Shown here: in pieces, positions 34,107 to 43,729 of the stretch
How positions within the stretch are numbered: the stretch's first letter is position 1
Layout of the letters: each line of letters begins with the position of its first letter
Assembly (NCBI GenBank): GCA_963718685.1
Contig: OY970356.1
Coordinates: forward strand, 714,137 to 778,136
DNA: 64,000 nucleotides
Origin: CAVQWH01 sp963718685
GTDB taxonomy: Bacteria; Patescibacteriota; Saccharimonadia; Saccharimonadales; Saccharimonadaceae
Reading direction: 5' to 3'
Made by a program: the position numbers and the translations under genes
The notes under the pieces: generated by a model
Told to the model about the DNA's origin: nothing
What the model saw: only the letters and a program-made list of their open reading frames with translations
The model's database searches: none

Positions 34107-35126
34107 TTATCGCCTTATAAAAAAGCTGCGAAGTTTGCGCAAGCCCGGCTGTACGGGCGGCAAATCAGGCCAAATAATGCTCGATATATACTTTGTGCTA
34201 GCTGTGCGGCGTCTTTGTATTTTCCACCGCTCCATCAAGCCGTGAGTAAAAAACAGCCCCACCGACACAAACCAGCCTTTAATAGCCGGCACAGCAGCCC
34301 CGTGCCTTAAAGCCGCATTGCCAACGAAAAGCACATAAGCCAACCAAAACCGCACGCCAATTTTAAAAAGCAGCCCTGTGGGCACGTTTTTAATGTAGAG
34401 GAGCGGCAGGTTTTTTATAGTTTGGTAAACCCCGAAGCCGGATATCTTATTGCTCGTCGCGCCTTGTTCGTGATAGGCGATTGCCTTGGGGTTGTAGTAA
34501 ACTTTCCAGCCGTAAAGCTGAGCCCGAAAGCTTATATCCACATCTTCATAGTAGGCAAAAAACCTTTGGTCAAAATCGCCGATTTCTCTCAAAGCAGCCG
34601 AACGGTAAAGTGTAGCGCCGCCGCTGGCGCCAAACACAAGCCCGGCTTTAGGCGCTTTGTCGGCAGTCTCATCTCTGCCGCGCGGGTAAGGCAAACCCCA
34701 GATAGAATACCAATCGCCGGTGCTATCAATCGTTTTGCCGTCTTCGTGCAGCAAAAGCCCGGTTACAATGCCGGTCTTAGGCTGCTTTTTTAAAATGCTC
34801 GCCAGTTCTTTTAGCCAGTTTTTATCAGCCGTAGCGTCATTATTAAACAGCGCCACCCCGTCAAAACTTTTGGCCAGAGCATAGCTTATGCCAAGATTCA
34901 CTCCGCCGGCAAAGCCCAGATTGCGAGGCGAGTAAATAATATGCAGCTTTTCCTTACCTACTTTCTTTTGTTTTTTCTTTAACAACTCTTTAGATTCATC
35001 AACCGAGCCGTTATCTACCACCACTATCTGAAAGTCTTTATAAGTCTGGTTTAAAAGAGAATCCACGCAAGCAATTAACGAATCTGCTCCGTTCCAATTA
35101 GGGATTACTATCGCAAGCCTGTTCAT
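34107..35126 (-). CDS. Family 2 glycosyltransferase (rhamnosyltransferase-like)
   Basis: 339 residues. GT-A fold: VIPNWNGADSLIACVDSLL at the N-terminus, DNGSVD, LGFAGGVNLGI, then the DxD-type VALFNNDATAD and the acceptor-side FAYYEDVDISFRAQLYGW. These are the motifs of WcaA/RfbN-like transferases, often using dTDP-rhamnose. A C-terminal hydrophobic stretch may associate with the membrane. Its start lies 34 bp from the divergent exporter permease gene, and the two -10 boxes overlap. Confidence 0.9.
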   Translation of the reverse strand: MNRLAIVIPNWNGADSLIACVDSLLNQTYKDFQIVVVDNGSVDESKELLKKKQKKVGKEKLHIIYSPRNLGFAGGVNLGISYALAKSFDGVALFNNDATADKNWLKELASILKKQPKTGIVTGLLLHEDGKTIDSTGDWYSIWGLPYPRGRDETADKAPKAGLVFGASGGATLYRSAALREIGDFDQRFFAYYEDVDISFRAQLYGWKVYYNPKAIAYHEQGATSNKISGFGVYQTIKNLPLLYIKNVPTGLLFKIGVRFWLAYVLFVGNAALRHGAAVPAIKGWFVSVGLFFTHGLMERWKIQRRRTASTKYISSIIWPDLPPVQPGLRKLRSFFIRR

Positions 35127-35138
35127 ATACTAAGCTCT

Positions 35139-35148
35139 ATTCTATAAT
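35139..35148. promoter_or_regulatory. Overlapping divergent -10 boxes
   Basis: Plus strand TATAAT (35143-35148) lies 12 nt before the permease ATG. Minus strand TAGAAT (35139-35144) lies 12 nt before the GT2 ATG. The two boxes share two bases, so RNA polymerase can use only one direction at a time. Expected leaders are about 5 nt. Confidence 0.55.
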
Positions 35149-35160
35149 TAATCTGTACTT

Positions 35161-35973
35161 ATGAAAATCTCAAACATTGTGAGTCGGCGTAACCGCATAT
35201 TGCTGCGCGAGCTGATTGTGACCGATTTCAAGCTTCGCTACCAGGGCTCGGCCCTTGGTTATTTGTGGTCATTGCTAAGACCACTGTTTTTATTTGCCAT
35301 TTTATACGTAGTATTTGGCATGTTTTTGAGAATAGGTGCCGATGTTCCGCATTTCCCAATTTATTTGTTGTTGGGGGTTGTATTGTGGATGTTTTTTGCT
35401 GAAGCTACATCCCAAGGGCTTTCGGCAATAGTCGACAGAGGCGATTTAATCCGTAAAATTAGCTTTCCTAAGCACATAATTATTATTTCAGCTACAATTT
35501 CAGCGCTTATCAATCTCGGCTTTAACCTTATAGTCATCTTTTTCTTTATGTGGATTAACGGCGTAGAATTAAGCTGGAATGCTCTGTTACTGCCTTTAAT
35601 AATCCTTGAGCTATATATTTTAGCCCTGGCTCTAGCCTTTTTCTTATCTGCCTCATACGTCAAATTCCGCGACATCGGCTATTTATGGGAGGTTCTTTTG
35701 CAGGGCGCTTTTTATGCCACGCCGATTCTTTACCCCGTTTCTGTGGTGATTGGCATTAACGAATTTGCCGCCAAGATTTTGATGCTAAACCCAGTAGCGC
35801 AGATCATCCAAGATGCCCGCTATGTTTTAATAACACCGCAAACCACCACGACATATGAATTATTTAAGGGCTACTGGTATGCCTACATTCCCTTCATCAT
35901 CGTGGGTGTAATCATCATTGCTGCCAGCATTTACTTTAGAAAGAGCTCGAAATACTTTGCGGAGAATGTGTAA
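35161..35973 (+). CDS. ABC-2 type polysaccharide exporter permease (Wzm/TagG family)
   Basis: 270 residues with six TM helices. The N-terminal amphipathic part (RNRILLRELIVTDFKLRYQGSALG then YLWSLLRPL) is the hallmark of Wzm/TagG/RfbD permeases. It exports a completed undecaprenyl-linked glycan across the membrane together with the ATPase encoded next. Stop and next start overlap as TAATG. Confidence 0.93.
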   Translation: MKISNIVSRRNRILLRELIVTDFKLRYQGSALGYLWSLLRPLFLFAILYVVFGMFLRIGADVPHFPIYLLLGVVLWMFFAEATSQGLSAIVDRGDLIRKISFPKHIIIISATISALINLGFNLIVIFFFMWINGVELSWNALLLPLIILELYILALALAFFLSASYVKFRDIGYLWEVLLQGAFYATPILYPVSVVIGINEFAAKILMLNPVAQIIQDARYVLITPQTTTTYELFKGYWYAYIPFIIVGVIIIAASIYFRKSSKYFAENV

Positions 35974-37193
35974 TGAGTAAAAGTGAAGAACCGGCAATAA
36001 TCGTTAAAAACCTCTCTAAGAGTTTTAAGATCCCTATAGATAAAAGCTCTGGCATCAAGCAGCTAATCGTTAACTTTTACAAACGCCGCAAGGGCTACCG
36101 GGAGTTTAAAGCCTTAGAAGATGTATCTTTTGAGATTAAAAAAGGTGAGTTCTTTGGTATCGTCGGCCGTAATGGATCTGGCAAAAGCACGCTGCTTAAA
36201 ACACTAGCAGGAGTATATGAGCCTGGAGAAGGTTTAGTTAGCGTTAACGGGAGTCTAACTCCGTTTATTGAGTTGGGAGTAGGCTTTAACCCAGAGCTCA
36301 CTGGCCGCGAAAACATCTTCCTCAACGGCGCTTTACTGGGCTTCAGCAAAAAAGAAATGGAAACCATGTACCAAGACATTGTAGATTTTGCCGAACTGCA
36401 TGATTTTATGGAAGAACGCTTAAAAAACTACTCTTCCGGTATGCAGGTGCGGTTGGCCTTTTCGATTGCCATTAGGGCCGAAAGTGATATATTGCTACTC
36501 GACGAAGTTCTGGCAGTCGGCGATGAGGCATTCCAGCGTAAATGTTACGAATACTTTGCAAGAATAAAAAAAGAGAAAAGAACAGTTATATTTGTGTCCC
36601 ATGATATGGATGCTGTAAAGAATTTTTGTGATAGAGCTGTGCTTGTCGAAGAAGGGAAAGTGACAGCTATTGATAAAAGCACGAAGATTGCCACCCTGTA
36701 TAGCCGACTCAATAGCGCTACTAATGGACAGAGCGGAGGTAAGCTTAAAAAGAAACAGTGGGGTAATGGCGATGTAACATTTAAAAGCGTGGAAATTCTT
36801 TCAGGCAAAAAGCAAAAAAAGTCATTCTTTAGGGATGACCCTATAGCTGTAAGGTTCAATTTTAGAGTTAACCAAAACATCAGTAATGCTGTAGTTGGAG
36901 TCGTAATACAAAATACCCTAGGCCAATATGTTTTTGCCACAAACACCCAAAATATAGACGAAACAAAACATAATCTAAAGGCTAACCAAAATTACTCTGC
37001 TGTGTTTGACTTGGGCAAAAATATATTCACAAATGGAAGGTATACAATATCTGGCGCTATAGCTAATGCAGACAGAACAACTATCTACGCTAAGGTAGAA
37101 GAGATAGAAGATTTTTCAGTGGGAGGATGGTCTATGGCTCATGCCTTAACTCACCCAAGCCATTCTATCTCTATATTAGAAAGTAAGGAGTAA
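35973..37193 (+). CDS. ABC exporter ATPase with C-terminal glycan-recognition domain (Wzt-like)
   Basis: 406 residues. ATPase part 1-250: Walker A GRNGSGKST at 65-73, signature YSSGMQ at 153-158, Walker B ILLLDEVLAVGDEAFQ. Residues 262-406 are an extra beta-rich domain of the kind that, in Wzt of O8/O9a systems, binds the modified non-reducing end of the polymer before export. TagH-type ATPases lack such a domain, so this system likely recognises a terminal modification. The base composition drops at about 36,540, between the ATPase core and the C-terminal domain. Confidence 0.93.
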   Translation: MSKSEEPAIIVKNLSKSFKIPIDKSSGIKQLIVNFYKRRKGYREFKALEDVSFEIKKGEFFGIVGRNGSGKSTLLKTLAGVYEPGEGLVSVNGSLTPFIELGVGFNPELTGRENIFLNGALLGFSKKEMETMYQDIVDFAELHDFMEERLKNYSSGMQVRLAFSIAIRAESDILLLDEVLAVGDEAFQRKCYEYFARIKKEKRTVIFVSHDMDAVKNFCDRAVLVEEGKVTAIDKSTKIATLYSRLNSATNGQSGGKLKKKQWGNGDVTFKSVEILSGKKQKKSFFRDDPIAVRFNFRVNQNISNAVVGVVIQNTLGQYVFATNTQNIDETKHNLKANQNYSAVFDLGKNIFTNGRYTISGAIANADRTTIYAKVEEIEDFSVGGWSMAHALTHPSHSISILESKE

Positions 37194-37195
37194 AG

Positions 37196-37906
37196 ATGTT
37201 TGGGAACAATAGGATCAGCAAGCAACAAGACTCTTTGAAGTACTTAGGCCCCCTTTATCATAAGTATTCATTTTTTGGAGTGGAAAACGAGCAGCTAGAA
37301 GGAATTTTTGCCGGCAATCAGCAGGCAAAAGCCTCTATTCTTACTGCATATATAGCTTTTGCTATAGCTAAAAGCAAAGAGAAACAAGACAAAGTGGATT
37401 TTGCTGAACTTTTTTGTGCAGATGGCTACTATGCTATGGTTGCCTCTAGATTGGGCGTTAGTAATTCAGTTGGTTATGATAATGATATAGATCCACATCA
37501 CTTTTTCAAGAAAGCACCTCAGATTGCAAAGTCACTAAATTTGAAGAATGTTAAGTTTATAAAATCAGATATGCAAAATCTTAAAAAACTTCCTAGGTAT
37601 GATATCGTTGCGAACGTGGGAGGACTATATCATGTAGAAAATCCAGAGACAATACTTAAAGAATCTTATTCAATGGCAAAAAAGTTTCTTATAGTACAAA
37701 CTGTAGTCTCATTGGAAAATAAAAAGAAAGATTATTTTGTCACGCCTGCCCCTGGATGGACGTGGGGGTCGCGGTATAGTCGCGAATCCTTTGATGCACT
37801 TATTAGAAGAATGAAATATAAGGTTATAGATTCACACTTCAATGAATTAACTGGTAATGGCGAAGCTAGTAACAGGGGCAGCGTTTACTATTTAATACAA
37901 AAGTAG
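37196..37906 (+). CDS. SAM-dependent methyltransferase of the glycan locus
   Basis: 236 residues. Class I methyltransferase fold: motif I FAELFCADGYYAMVASRLG, then VGYDND (acidic residue binding the SAM ribose), VKFIKSDMQNL, YDIVANVGGLYHVENPE. Resembles small-molecule/sugar methyltransferases in polysaccharide clusters. It starts 2 bp after the Wzt-like gene with its ribosome binding site (AAGGAG) inside that gene, so it is in the exporter operon and probably modifies the exported glycan. AT-rich codon use relative to the exporter permease. Confidence 0.8.
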   Translation: MFGNNRISKQQDSLKYLGPLYHKYSFFGVENEQLEGIFAGNQQAKASILTAYIAFAIAKSKEKQDKVDFAELFCADGYYAMVASRLGVSNSVGYDNDIDPHHFFKKAPQIAKSLNLKNVKFIKSDMQNLKKLPRYDIVANVGGLYHVENPETILKESYSMAKKFLIVQTVVSLENKKKDYFVTPAPGWTWGSRYSRESFDALIRRMKYKVIDSHFNELTGNGEASNRGSVYYLIQK

Positions 37907-37916
37907 TTTGTAGCCT

Positions 37917-39890
37917 TTAGCGTAATCTTTTCTTAACATTGCGGTAGGCTTTTATTGGTAGGTAGTTGTCATAGCGCTGAAGCCTTTCTTGGTATTCAGC
38001 GAGCACTTTGTTTAGATGCTCTACCACTGGCTTTAGGTTATTTAGTTCTTCTCGCGACTTCTCAAGCCCTTCTAAATACAAAGGAAAAGACTCGTAACTG
38101 TTTACGATGTTTTGATTTTTAGACAGATTTGATGGCGCTTCTTGAGTAATAGGTATTCTGGACACATAGTTTTGAAAACTAACGTCAGATAAGTAGGCTT
38201 TTTTGTAACCAGCATTGGGTATAGAGGCGATGTTTTGAATAGTTTTTGGAATAACTATCCCATTAAACATTTCGTTAAGTTGCAGTTTTTTATAATTTCT
38301 TCTTAAAATGTCAGAGTATTTAGGGCCAAAAAAGCTAATTAGCAGCCTAGCTTTTAGGAACTCTTTTGGCACATAAAAATCAAAAACCCACTCGTAGTCA
38401 AATAAAGTAAGCTTTTTATTGTCAGAGACTATAAAGTTATCAAGGTTCAAATCAATAATCCCAGGCTTTACACATTCAACTTCCTTGTCGTAATGGTTGC
38501 CAAAAATATCAACGAAGCCCTTATTTTTTGAGGGATTTATTTTAGAGCTAGGTAGCTGATCAATTATACTAAACACGCTCGCCACCATCTTCTTAGCAAG
38601 TTCTAGCTTATTATTTAGTAATGCCTCTAATAAAGTTCTCTCTAGAGTTTGTCCGCTGACTAAAGGGTAGGCAATGCTAGCTAGGGGTTCTGCAACTGTA
38701 GAATCTTTACTTTTACTATTCAGGCGTGGCTCTAAGTGTTTGATTCCTAGTTTTTTGAGCAGATTTGATGTGGCGATCATCTGCAGTATATGATTATTTG
38801 CTTCAGAAGTTTGGGCTTGTTTCTGGACAACAATTTTCTCATCGGAGTCTCTTAAAAAGTAGGTGCCAATTCTAAATTGATCTTTTCTGTCATTTTGTCC
38901 TACATAGCCGAGAACCTCGTTTCCTACCTTTCCTTTTTCCGAAACTTCAGCTAGAAAGGAGTTTGCAAAACTAGGGAAAACGTCTTCGTGCTCTAGTGTA
39001 ATTGCAAGAGCTTGCTCTGAGAACAGGTAGCGTCGCGGTTCGGGGGTAGGTGTTGGCAGAAGACCAAGGGGAAAGTTGACAGCTTTGCCGGGATACATTG
39101 CGTCTGAAAAAACGACATGGGGTAACTTATAGTCAGGATGGGGGTAGTAAAAGTATTGATTATGAAAGCCGGCGTTTTCTAAGATCTTCCCTAGTTCTTT
39201 TTTGGAAAAAGTTTGAGTTCCTGACGAGTTAGGGTAGTTATTAGTAGAATCAAACATCACACCAGTATGATCCTCGCTTGCACCAGCTAAATACTTTAGA
39301 CCTAGTTTATTTTCAATTGCAATTAAACACACGCCTTCCGAGTTAAGGAATGACTTCATTTTTGTCGCGAAAGCAGCGTAAGGGTCTTCAGAGGTGATAT
39401 ATTTGCCAGAGTACTCTAAAACACCCACACAAACAATGTAGTCAAATTTATGTTCAGGCTTAAAGTCTTCAATATTGCCTACTACTACTTTAAGATTTGT
39501 AGCCTTTTTGTTTCTTTCAGCGTTAACCCGAGCTCTTATAGGGTCAATTTCTAATGCAGTAACTTGAATAGACTTTTGAACAAGAGCTTCCGTAATTGCT
39601 CCACATCCTGCGCCAACCTCTAAAATTTTCGCGCCTTTTTTAAATTTATACCAGTCTATCAAAGAAGAACGCTTGTTGGATAGATGATAAACCATAGGCC
39701 AAGATGGCTTATTGGATAAAACTTCAGCTGTTTTCTTTTTTGGGTTCGATGAAGAGAATATGTTAAATAAGACTTGCTCAGCCCCGTCTGCATATTTAAC
39801 CTTAGAAGAGTCTGAAGTGTATTCTATAGGTACATTACCTACTTTTGTCGCCAAGTCTGTTACTTTGCCGCCAGTCTTGTTGTTCGACAT
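37917..39890 (-). CDS. WbdD-like bifunctional methyltransferase/kinase (chain terminator candidate)
   Basis: 657 residues. N-terminal SAM methyltransferase with motif I ILEVGAGCGAITEAL at 89-103, ALEIDP and VVVGNIEDF. The C-terminal half has protein-kinase/APH-like catalytic features: GIIDLNLDNFIVSDNKK and LTLFDYEWVF (ending near residue 503). A predicted coiled coil at 604-640 and a basic tail (AYRNVKKRLR) follow. The order methyltransferase, kinase, coiled coil, basic tail is that of WbdD, which caps O8/O9a chains with methyl-phosphate and sets chain length. Next to a Wzt with an end-recognition domain this role is plausible, though unproven. Ribosome binding site AAGGAAG. Confidence 0.75.
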   Translation of the reverse strand: MSNNKTGGKVTDLATKVGNVPIEYTSDSSKVKYADGAEQVLFNIFSSSNPKKKTAEVLSNKPSWPMVYHLSNKRSSLIDWYKFKKGAKILEVGAGCGAITEALVQKSIQVTALEIDPIRARVNAERNKKATNLKVVVGNIEDFKPEHKFDYIVCVGVLEYSGKYITSEDPYAAFATKMKSFLNSEGVCLIAIENKLGLKYLAGASEDHTGVMFDSTNNYPNSSGTQTFSKKELGKILENAGFHNQYFYYPHPDYKLPHVVFSDAMYPGKAVNFPLGLLPTPTPEPRRYLFSEQALAITLEHEDVFPSFANSFLAEVSEKGKVGNEVLGYVGQNDRKDQFRIGTYFLRDSDEKIVVQKQAQTSEANNHILQMIATSNLLKKLGIKHLEPRLNSKSKDSTVAEPLASIAYPLVSGQTLERTLLEALLNNKLELAKKMVASVFSIIDQLPSSKINPSKNKGFVDIFGNHYDKEVECVKPGIIDLNLDNFIVSDNKKLTLFDYEWVFDFYVPKEFLKARLLISFFGPKYSDILRRNYKKLQLNEMFNGIVIPKTIQNIASIPNAGYKKAYLSDVSFQNYVSRIPITQEAPSNLSKNQNIVNSYESFPLYLEGLEKSREELNNLKPVVEHLNKVLAEYQERLQRYDNYLPIKAYRNVKKRLR

Positions 39891-39894
39891 AGTC

Positions 39895-41214
39895 TTAAAC
39901 TTCCTTTAATATTCCCTTAACCTTATCATCGATTGTAGTCCATGAGTCAGATATAGAATTATTTTTAATATTCTCGACTCTACCTTTATAACTTTTTTGC
40001 GCAGCTTGTTTTATAGCGCCCGCTACAGACTCAACTCCAATATCGGTAACTACTATATTTTTAGAGTATTTACCTAAGTCCACTTTATTAGCGTACTTCG
40101 TGGTTACGACCGCTGACCCTATAGATGCAAATTCTAAAGTAGGATAGTTGGGATGAGGCGCCATCATAGGAGATATAGCTAAGTCCACCGTCTTACTAAA
40201 AGCAACGTAATCTTTCATGGACATTTTGCCGAGGTTCTTAACCTTTAACCCAGAGGTTAACTGAATATCTGGAATATTGTCCTGGCCTGCCATAAATAGT
40301 TCCCATTCTTCAGAATCAATAAAGGATGCCTTAAGGGCGTAGTCAATGCTATTAAGGGCGGTAAAAAATAAGTTTCTATGTACCCCCGGTCTTCCGTACA
40401 AAAATAGCCGCTTTTTTTCAGAGGATTTCTTTTTAACCACGATGCCATTTTTTGCTCTAGATACGGCAGGCTCAAACCAGTTTTTATCTCCTGTGTTTTT
40501 AAAAGCGGGGTAATTACGTTTTTTCATGAAGTCATACATAAGTTTCGTGTTACATAAAGGAATAAAGCCATCTGTTTTATAAGTAGACTCAGCCAATATA
40601 TAAGAGTCGCTATTATTGTAGAAAATAGGCTCAAAGTCTTGGATAAGATAAATAAACTTCTGCGTTAATGGTAGTTGACTAATTAAATGGGCATCCCACC
40701 AGGCAGAAGCAATAAATATGTCCTCAGGGTGCATGTTTATATAACCGTAAAAATTGTATTTTCTAGCAGAAACATCCACTACTTCAATTTTGTTCTCAAA
40801 AACAACACCTTCCTTGTTTAAAAACCCCTTCAAGTCGCTATGAGAACCTGTTTTTAAAGTTTGAACAATCTTTAAAGGACGGTCAGCTATAATTGCAGCT
40901 TTTGCGGCTACTACTAAAGCTGTGGCGGTGCCGCCAAAAAAAGACGAATTATCAAGGGTGGGAAGAAAAAGAGTAACTGTAGGAACTGAGCCTACAGCAG
41001 GCATTGCTGGATTGATTGGGGTTATCTCAGGGAGAGAATTATAATAAACTTTTTCAAAAGGAATAGAATCCTCTACTTTCACAGAGAAATCGATACCATT
41101 GAGCATTCTGCTAGTTTTATCTTCAACCTTTGCAGTTAGTCGCACGGCTTTTGACAGCACTTTAGTACTGATGTGTGCGCCTTTGCGAGTGGATCTAACG
41201 ATAATCTTTTTCAT
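39895..41214 (-). CDS. WsaF-like rhamnosyltransferase
   Basis: 439 residues. An N-terminal region without catalytic motifs is followed by TVTLFLPTLDNSSFFGG, FIASAWWDAHLI and KFIYLIQDFEPIFY, the last being highly characteristic of WsaF-type (beta-1,2-rhamnosyl) enzymes. The C-terminal GT-B half has RLFLYGRPGVHRNLF and AISPMMAPHPNYPTLEFASIGS. It would use dTDP-L-rhamnose, which the rfb genes at 55-58 kb can make. 4-bp gaps to both neighbours show a single operon. Confidence 0.85.
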   Translation of the reverse strand: MKKIIVRSTRKGAHISTKVLSKAVRLTAKVEDKTSRMLNGIDFSVKVEDSIPFEKVYYNSLPEITPINPAMPAVGSVPTVTLFLPTLDNSSFFGGTATALVVAAKAAIIADRPLKIVQTLKTGSHSDLKGFLNKEGVVFENKIEVVDVSARKYNFYGYINMHPEDIFIASAWWDAHLISQLPLTQKFIYLIQDFEPIFYNNSDSYILAESTYKTDGFIPLCNTKLMYDFMKKRNYPAFKNTGDKNWFEPAVSRAKNGIVVKKKSSEKKRLFLYGRPGVHRNLFFTALNSIDYALKASFIDSEEWELFMAGQDNIPDIQLTSGLKVKNLGKMSMKDYVAFSKTVDLAISPMMAPHPNYPTLEFASIGSAVVTTKYANKVDLGKYSKNIVVTDIGVESVAGAIKQAAQKSYKGRVENIKNNSISDSWTTIDDKVKGILKEV

Positions 41215-41218
41215 AACT

Positions 41219-42079
41219 CTAGACTTTTACTTTAATGTCTTTAGTAATTTTAGGCAAAAATGGGTCTCCTACTTTAGAATCAAATGCCTTGGAATAAGAA
41301 AGGTATGAACAATAAAAATCATTATAGGGGATAGGTTTATTTGTACGAGACTGACTTTCTTTGTGGAGTATATAGCCTCCTCCTACATACCACGTTTGGT
41401 ACCCTGTTTTGTTAAGTCTTATACAAAGATCTATATCACCCCCACAAATAATAAACTTTTCATCAAAACCACCTACGGAATCAAACTTTTTACGTTCCAC
41501 TAAACTTACTGCACCAGTTACTGCTGTCATAGGGTGGTCTTTATCGATTTTGTAAGGAAAAATGGCATCATTACCTATTAAGGCGTTCTTGTAGCGTTTT
41601 CCAACATATAGGTGCTCGGCCAGGCCACCAGGCATTAAGTAAACTCCAGCATGCTGTATTGTGCGTCCATCTCCGTATAGCAACAGGCAGCCCGTAATAC
41701 CCACTTTAGGCGTTTGGGCTTTTCTATACATACTTTCAACTAGCTTAGTTGAGTTTTCATTTAGTTCAGTGTCGTTATTAAGAAATAGGACGCACCTACC
41801 TTTTGATTGTTTTACGCCCCAATTATTCATCTTCTGGTAGTTAAAAGGCTTGTTGTATTCAAGAAGCTTTATGTTTTTATGTTGCTTAGTAAAAGATGAG
41901 ATTTTTTCCAACTCTTCTTTCTTTGAGTGATTACTTATCAATAGGATTTCTTTAAAAGAAGGGCCATATTTTAATAAAGACTCAACACATTCAAGTGTCA
42001 TGGTTGCTTTATCTTTAAAGGGGATAATAACAGAAATATCTAAAGGTTTAGCTTTAATGTCCGATGCGCGTGTTTTCAT
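41219..42079 (-). CDS. Family 2 glycosyltransferase
   Basis: 286 residues, GT-A fold: ISVIIPFKDKATMTLECVESLL, YNKPFNYQKMNNWGVKQS, the DxD-type LFLNNDTELNE, and GGFDEKFIICGGDIDLCIRL near the end. The motifs match transferases that extend rhamnan-type chains. First gene of the three-gene GT/WbdD-like operon on this strand. Confidence 0.9.
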   Translation of the reverse strand: MKTRASDIKAKPLDISVIIPFKDKATMTLECVESLLKYGPSFKEILLISNHSKKEELEKISSFTKQHKNIKLLEYNKPFNYQKMNNWGVKQSKGRCVLFLNNDTELNENSTKLVESMYRKAQTPKVGITGCLLLYGDGRTIQHAGVYLMPGGLAEHLYVGKRYKNALIGNDAIFPYKIDKDHPMTAVTGAVSLVERKKFDSVGGFDEKFIICGGDIDLCIRLNKTGYQTWYVGGGYILHKESQSRTNKPIPYNDFYCSYLSYSKAFDSKVGDPFLPKITKDIKVKV

Positions 42080-42106
42080 AGGTAGTATGACTATTTTAAC
42101 AGAACT

Positions 42107-43726
42107 TTAGGGGACGCGGAAGACGACTCCCTCATATGTATAACCATATTTTGAAACTGCATAGTCTCTTTCTGTTGTAGATATAGTGTATAAGTATGAC
42201 CCTCCCTTGTGAGACAACCTAAATACTCGTTTTGTAGCTCCTAGATAGGATGGATCATACGCAAAGAATTTTACGCCCTCAGGTCTATACCCCAACTTTA
42301 TTGCTCTTTTGCGTTCGGATAAACTAGTGGTATAAAGATAGCCCTTGCCACTAGCTAATCGGTAAACGGGCAAGTCATTAGTGGTGTACCCTAAACGTGT
42401 TTGGAAGCCTACGCCTTCATCTCTGTATCCATATTTTGAAACTGCATAGTCTCTTTCTACTGTAGAAGCTGTAAATAAATATCCTGCCGTCGGATGTGCG
42501 AGCCTGTATATATCATTCGGGAATGCTTTGCCAGTTGTGTTATTAGTGTAGAAAACTACACCTTCCATTTGGAAACCTAAATTAGATTCAACTTCTTGGG
42601 CTTCGGCATCTGAAACGGTGTAAAAGTAGCCCCCGCTGGAGTCAGATAATCTATAAACAGGTACAGGAGAGTTTGTGGCATCGTAAGAAGTACTACCCGT
42701 AAAAGCAACCCCATCAAGCCTAAATCCATAATTTGTCTCAGCATTATCTCTTTCCGTAGTGGACGCAGTAAATAGGTAGTGGCCATTACGAACTAAACGA
42801 TATATAGAGGAGCTGCCTGTGCCTGACGGATAAAACAGAATTCCATCATAAATATAGCCCATATTTCCGGTTGCAACACAAACCTCGTTGGCGCTAGATG
42901 TCATAAATGACGTATGCTTGTCGGGCTGCCATAGTCTGTAAACTCCTCCAGAGTTATCTTGAGGTAAAACACAGTTTAACACAAAGGGAGAGCCAAACCA
43001 GTTGGTGAAAATGGTGTCAAAGTGCTGATTGCCAGAAAAGTGAGGAGTGTAAGAATAAAGCGCAGCAGTAGCCCCATTACTCATATAGACGTTTTGGCCG
43101 TCTATAGTGGCATGGCCGTCATAGTATGTAACTGTGCCCCCAGCTTTCCTAGCTCTATAGCCTTGGGTCATATAGCCGATATAATTAACGCTTCCGTCGC
43201 CGTCCCAAGAAGTGTGCCCATAAGCTCTTTCTTTGTTAAATTTTAGTTGCCATGAGCCTTTGGTCACCTGCCTGCTAAAACCTGCAGATCCTGGCCCAGG
43301 ACACGCGCCACTATCTGGACAGTCAAACCCCATGGCAGAGTTATAGCGCCAGCTTGCACAGCCCGAACCGCCCGTGACAAGACCCTCTTCTTTTTCAAGC
43401 GTGGCTAAAATAACTCGTGGGTTGATGTGCCACAAAAGCGAAGCACGGCGAATAACTGTGGCAGCTGTAACCTTGCTGCCATAGGTAGAGTAGCTTTGCG
43501 GGTAGGCAGCTTTGTAATTCTTTAAACAACTGCTAGAGAATTGGTTTAAGAAGCTCTGGATCTGACTAGCGGACATAGTGCTGTAATCATCAAATACAGC
43601 ATCATTCATAATATTATTTTTATTAAAACTGGCTGCTTCGGCATGGGGTGCGGGGAGCACCATTAAGATGCCTAAAACTAGGATGGCGGCGATACTGCTG
43701 ATTTTAATTAAAAACTTTTTCATCAC
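42107..43726 (-). CDS. Secreted lysozyme-like protein with six DUF5648-type repeats
   Basis: 539 residues. Signal peptide about 1-32 (AEA-A). Residues 33-250 form a lysozyme/glucosaminidase-like domain containing INPRVILATLEKEEGL with a candidate catalytic Glu, and YNSAMGFDCPDSG. Residues 250-539 hold six repeats of about 45 residues of the pattern [VI]YRL ... YLFTxSxxERDxA ... GYxxEGVxF, the DUF5648 repeat, likely a carbohydrate- or surface-binding propeller. It probably acts on or adheres to a cell wall. It shares a transcription unit with the small Ig-like protein upstream (3 bp gap). Confidence 0.82.
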   Translation of the reverse strand: MMKKFLIKISSIAAILVLGILMVLPAPHAEAASFNKNNIMNDAVFDDYSTMSASQIQSFLNQFSSSCLKNYKAAYPQSYSTYGSKVTAATVIRRASLLWHINPRVILATLEKEEGLVTGGSGCASWRYNSAMGFDCPDSGACPGPGSAGFSRQVTKGSWQLKFNKERAYGHTSWDGDGSVNYIGYMTQGYRARKAGGTVTYYDGHATIDGQNVYMSNGATAALYSYTPHFSGNQHFDTIFTNWFGSPFVLNCVLPQDNSGGVYRLWQPDKHTSFMTSSANEVCVATGNMGYIYDGILFYPSGTGSSSIYRLVRNGHYLFTASTTERDNAETNYGFRLDGVAFTGSTSYDATNSPVPVYRLSDSSGGYFYTVSDAEAQEVESNLGFQMEGVVFYTNNTTGKAFPNDIYRLAHPTAGYLFTASTVERDYAVSKYGYRDEGVGFQTRLGYTTNDLPVYRLASGKGYLYTTSLSERKRAIKLGYRPEGVKFFAYDPSYLGATKRVFRLSHKGGSYLYTISTTERDYAVSKYGYTYEGVVFRVP

Positions 43727-43729
43727 TTC

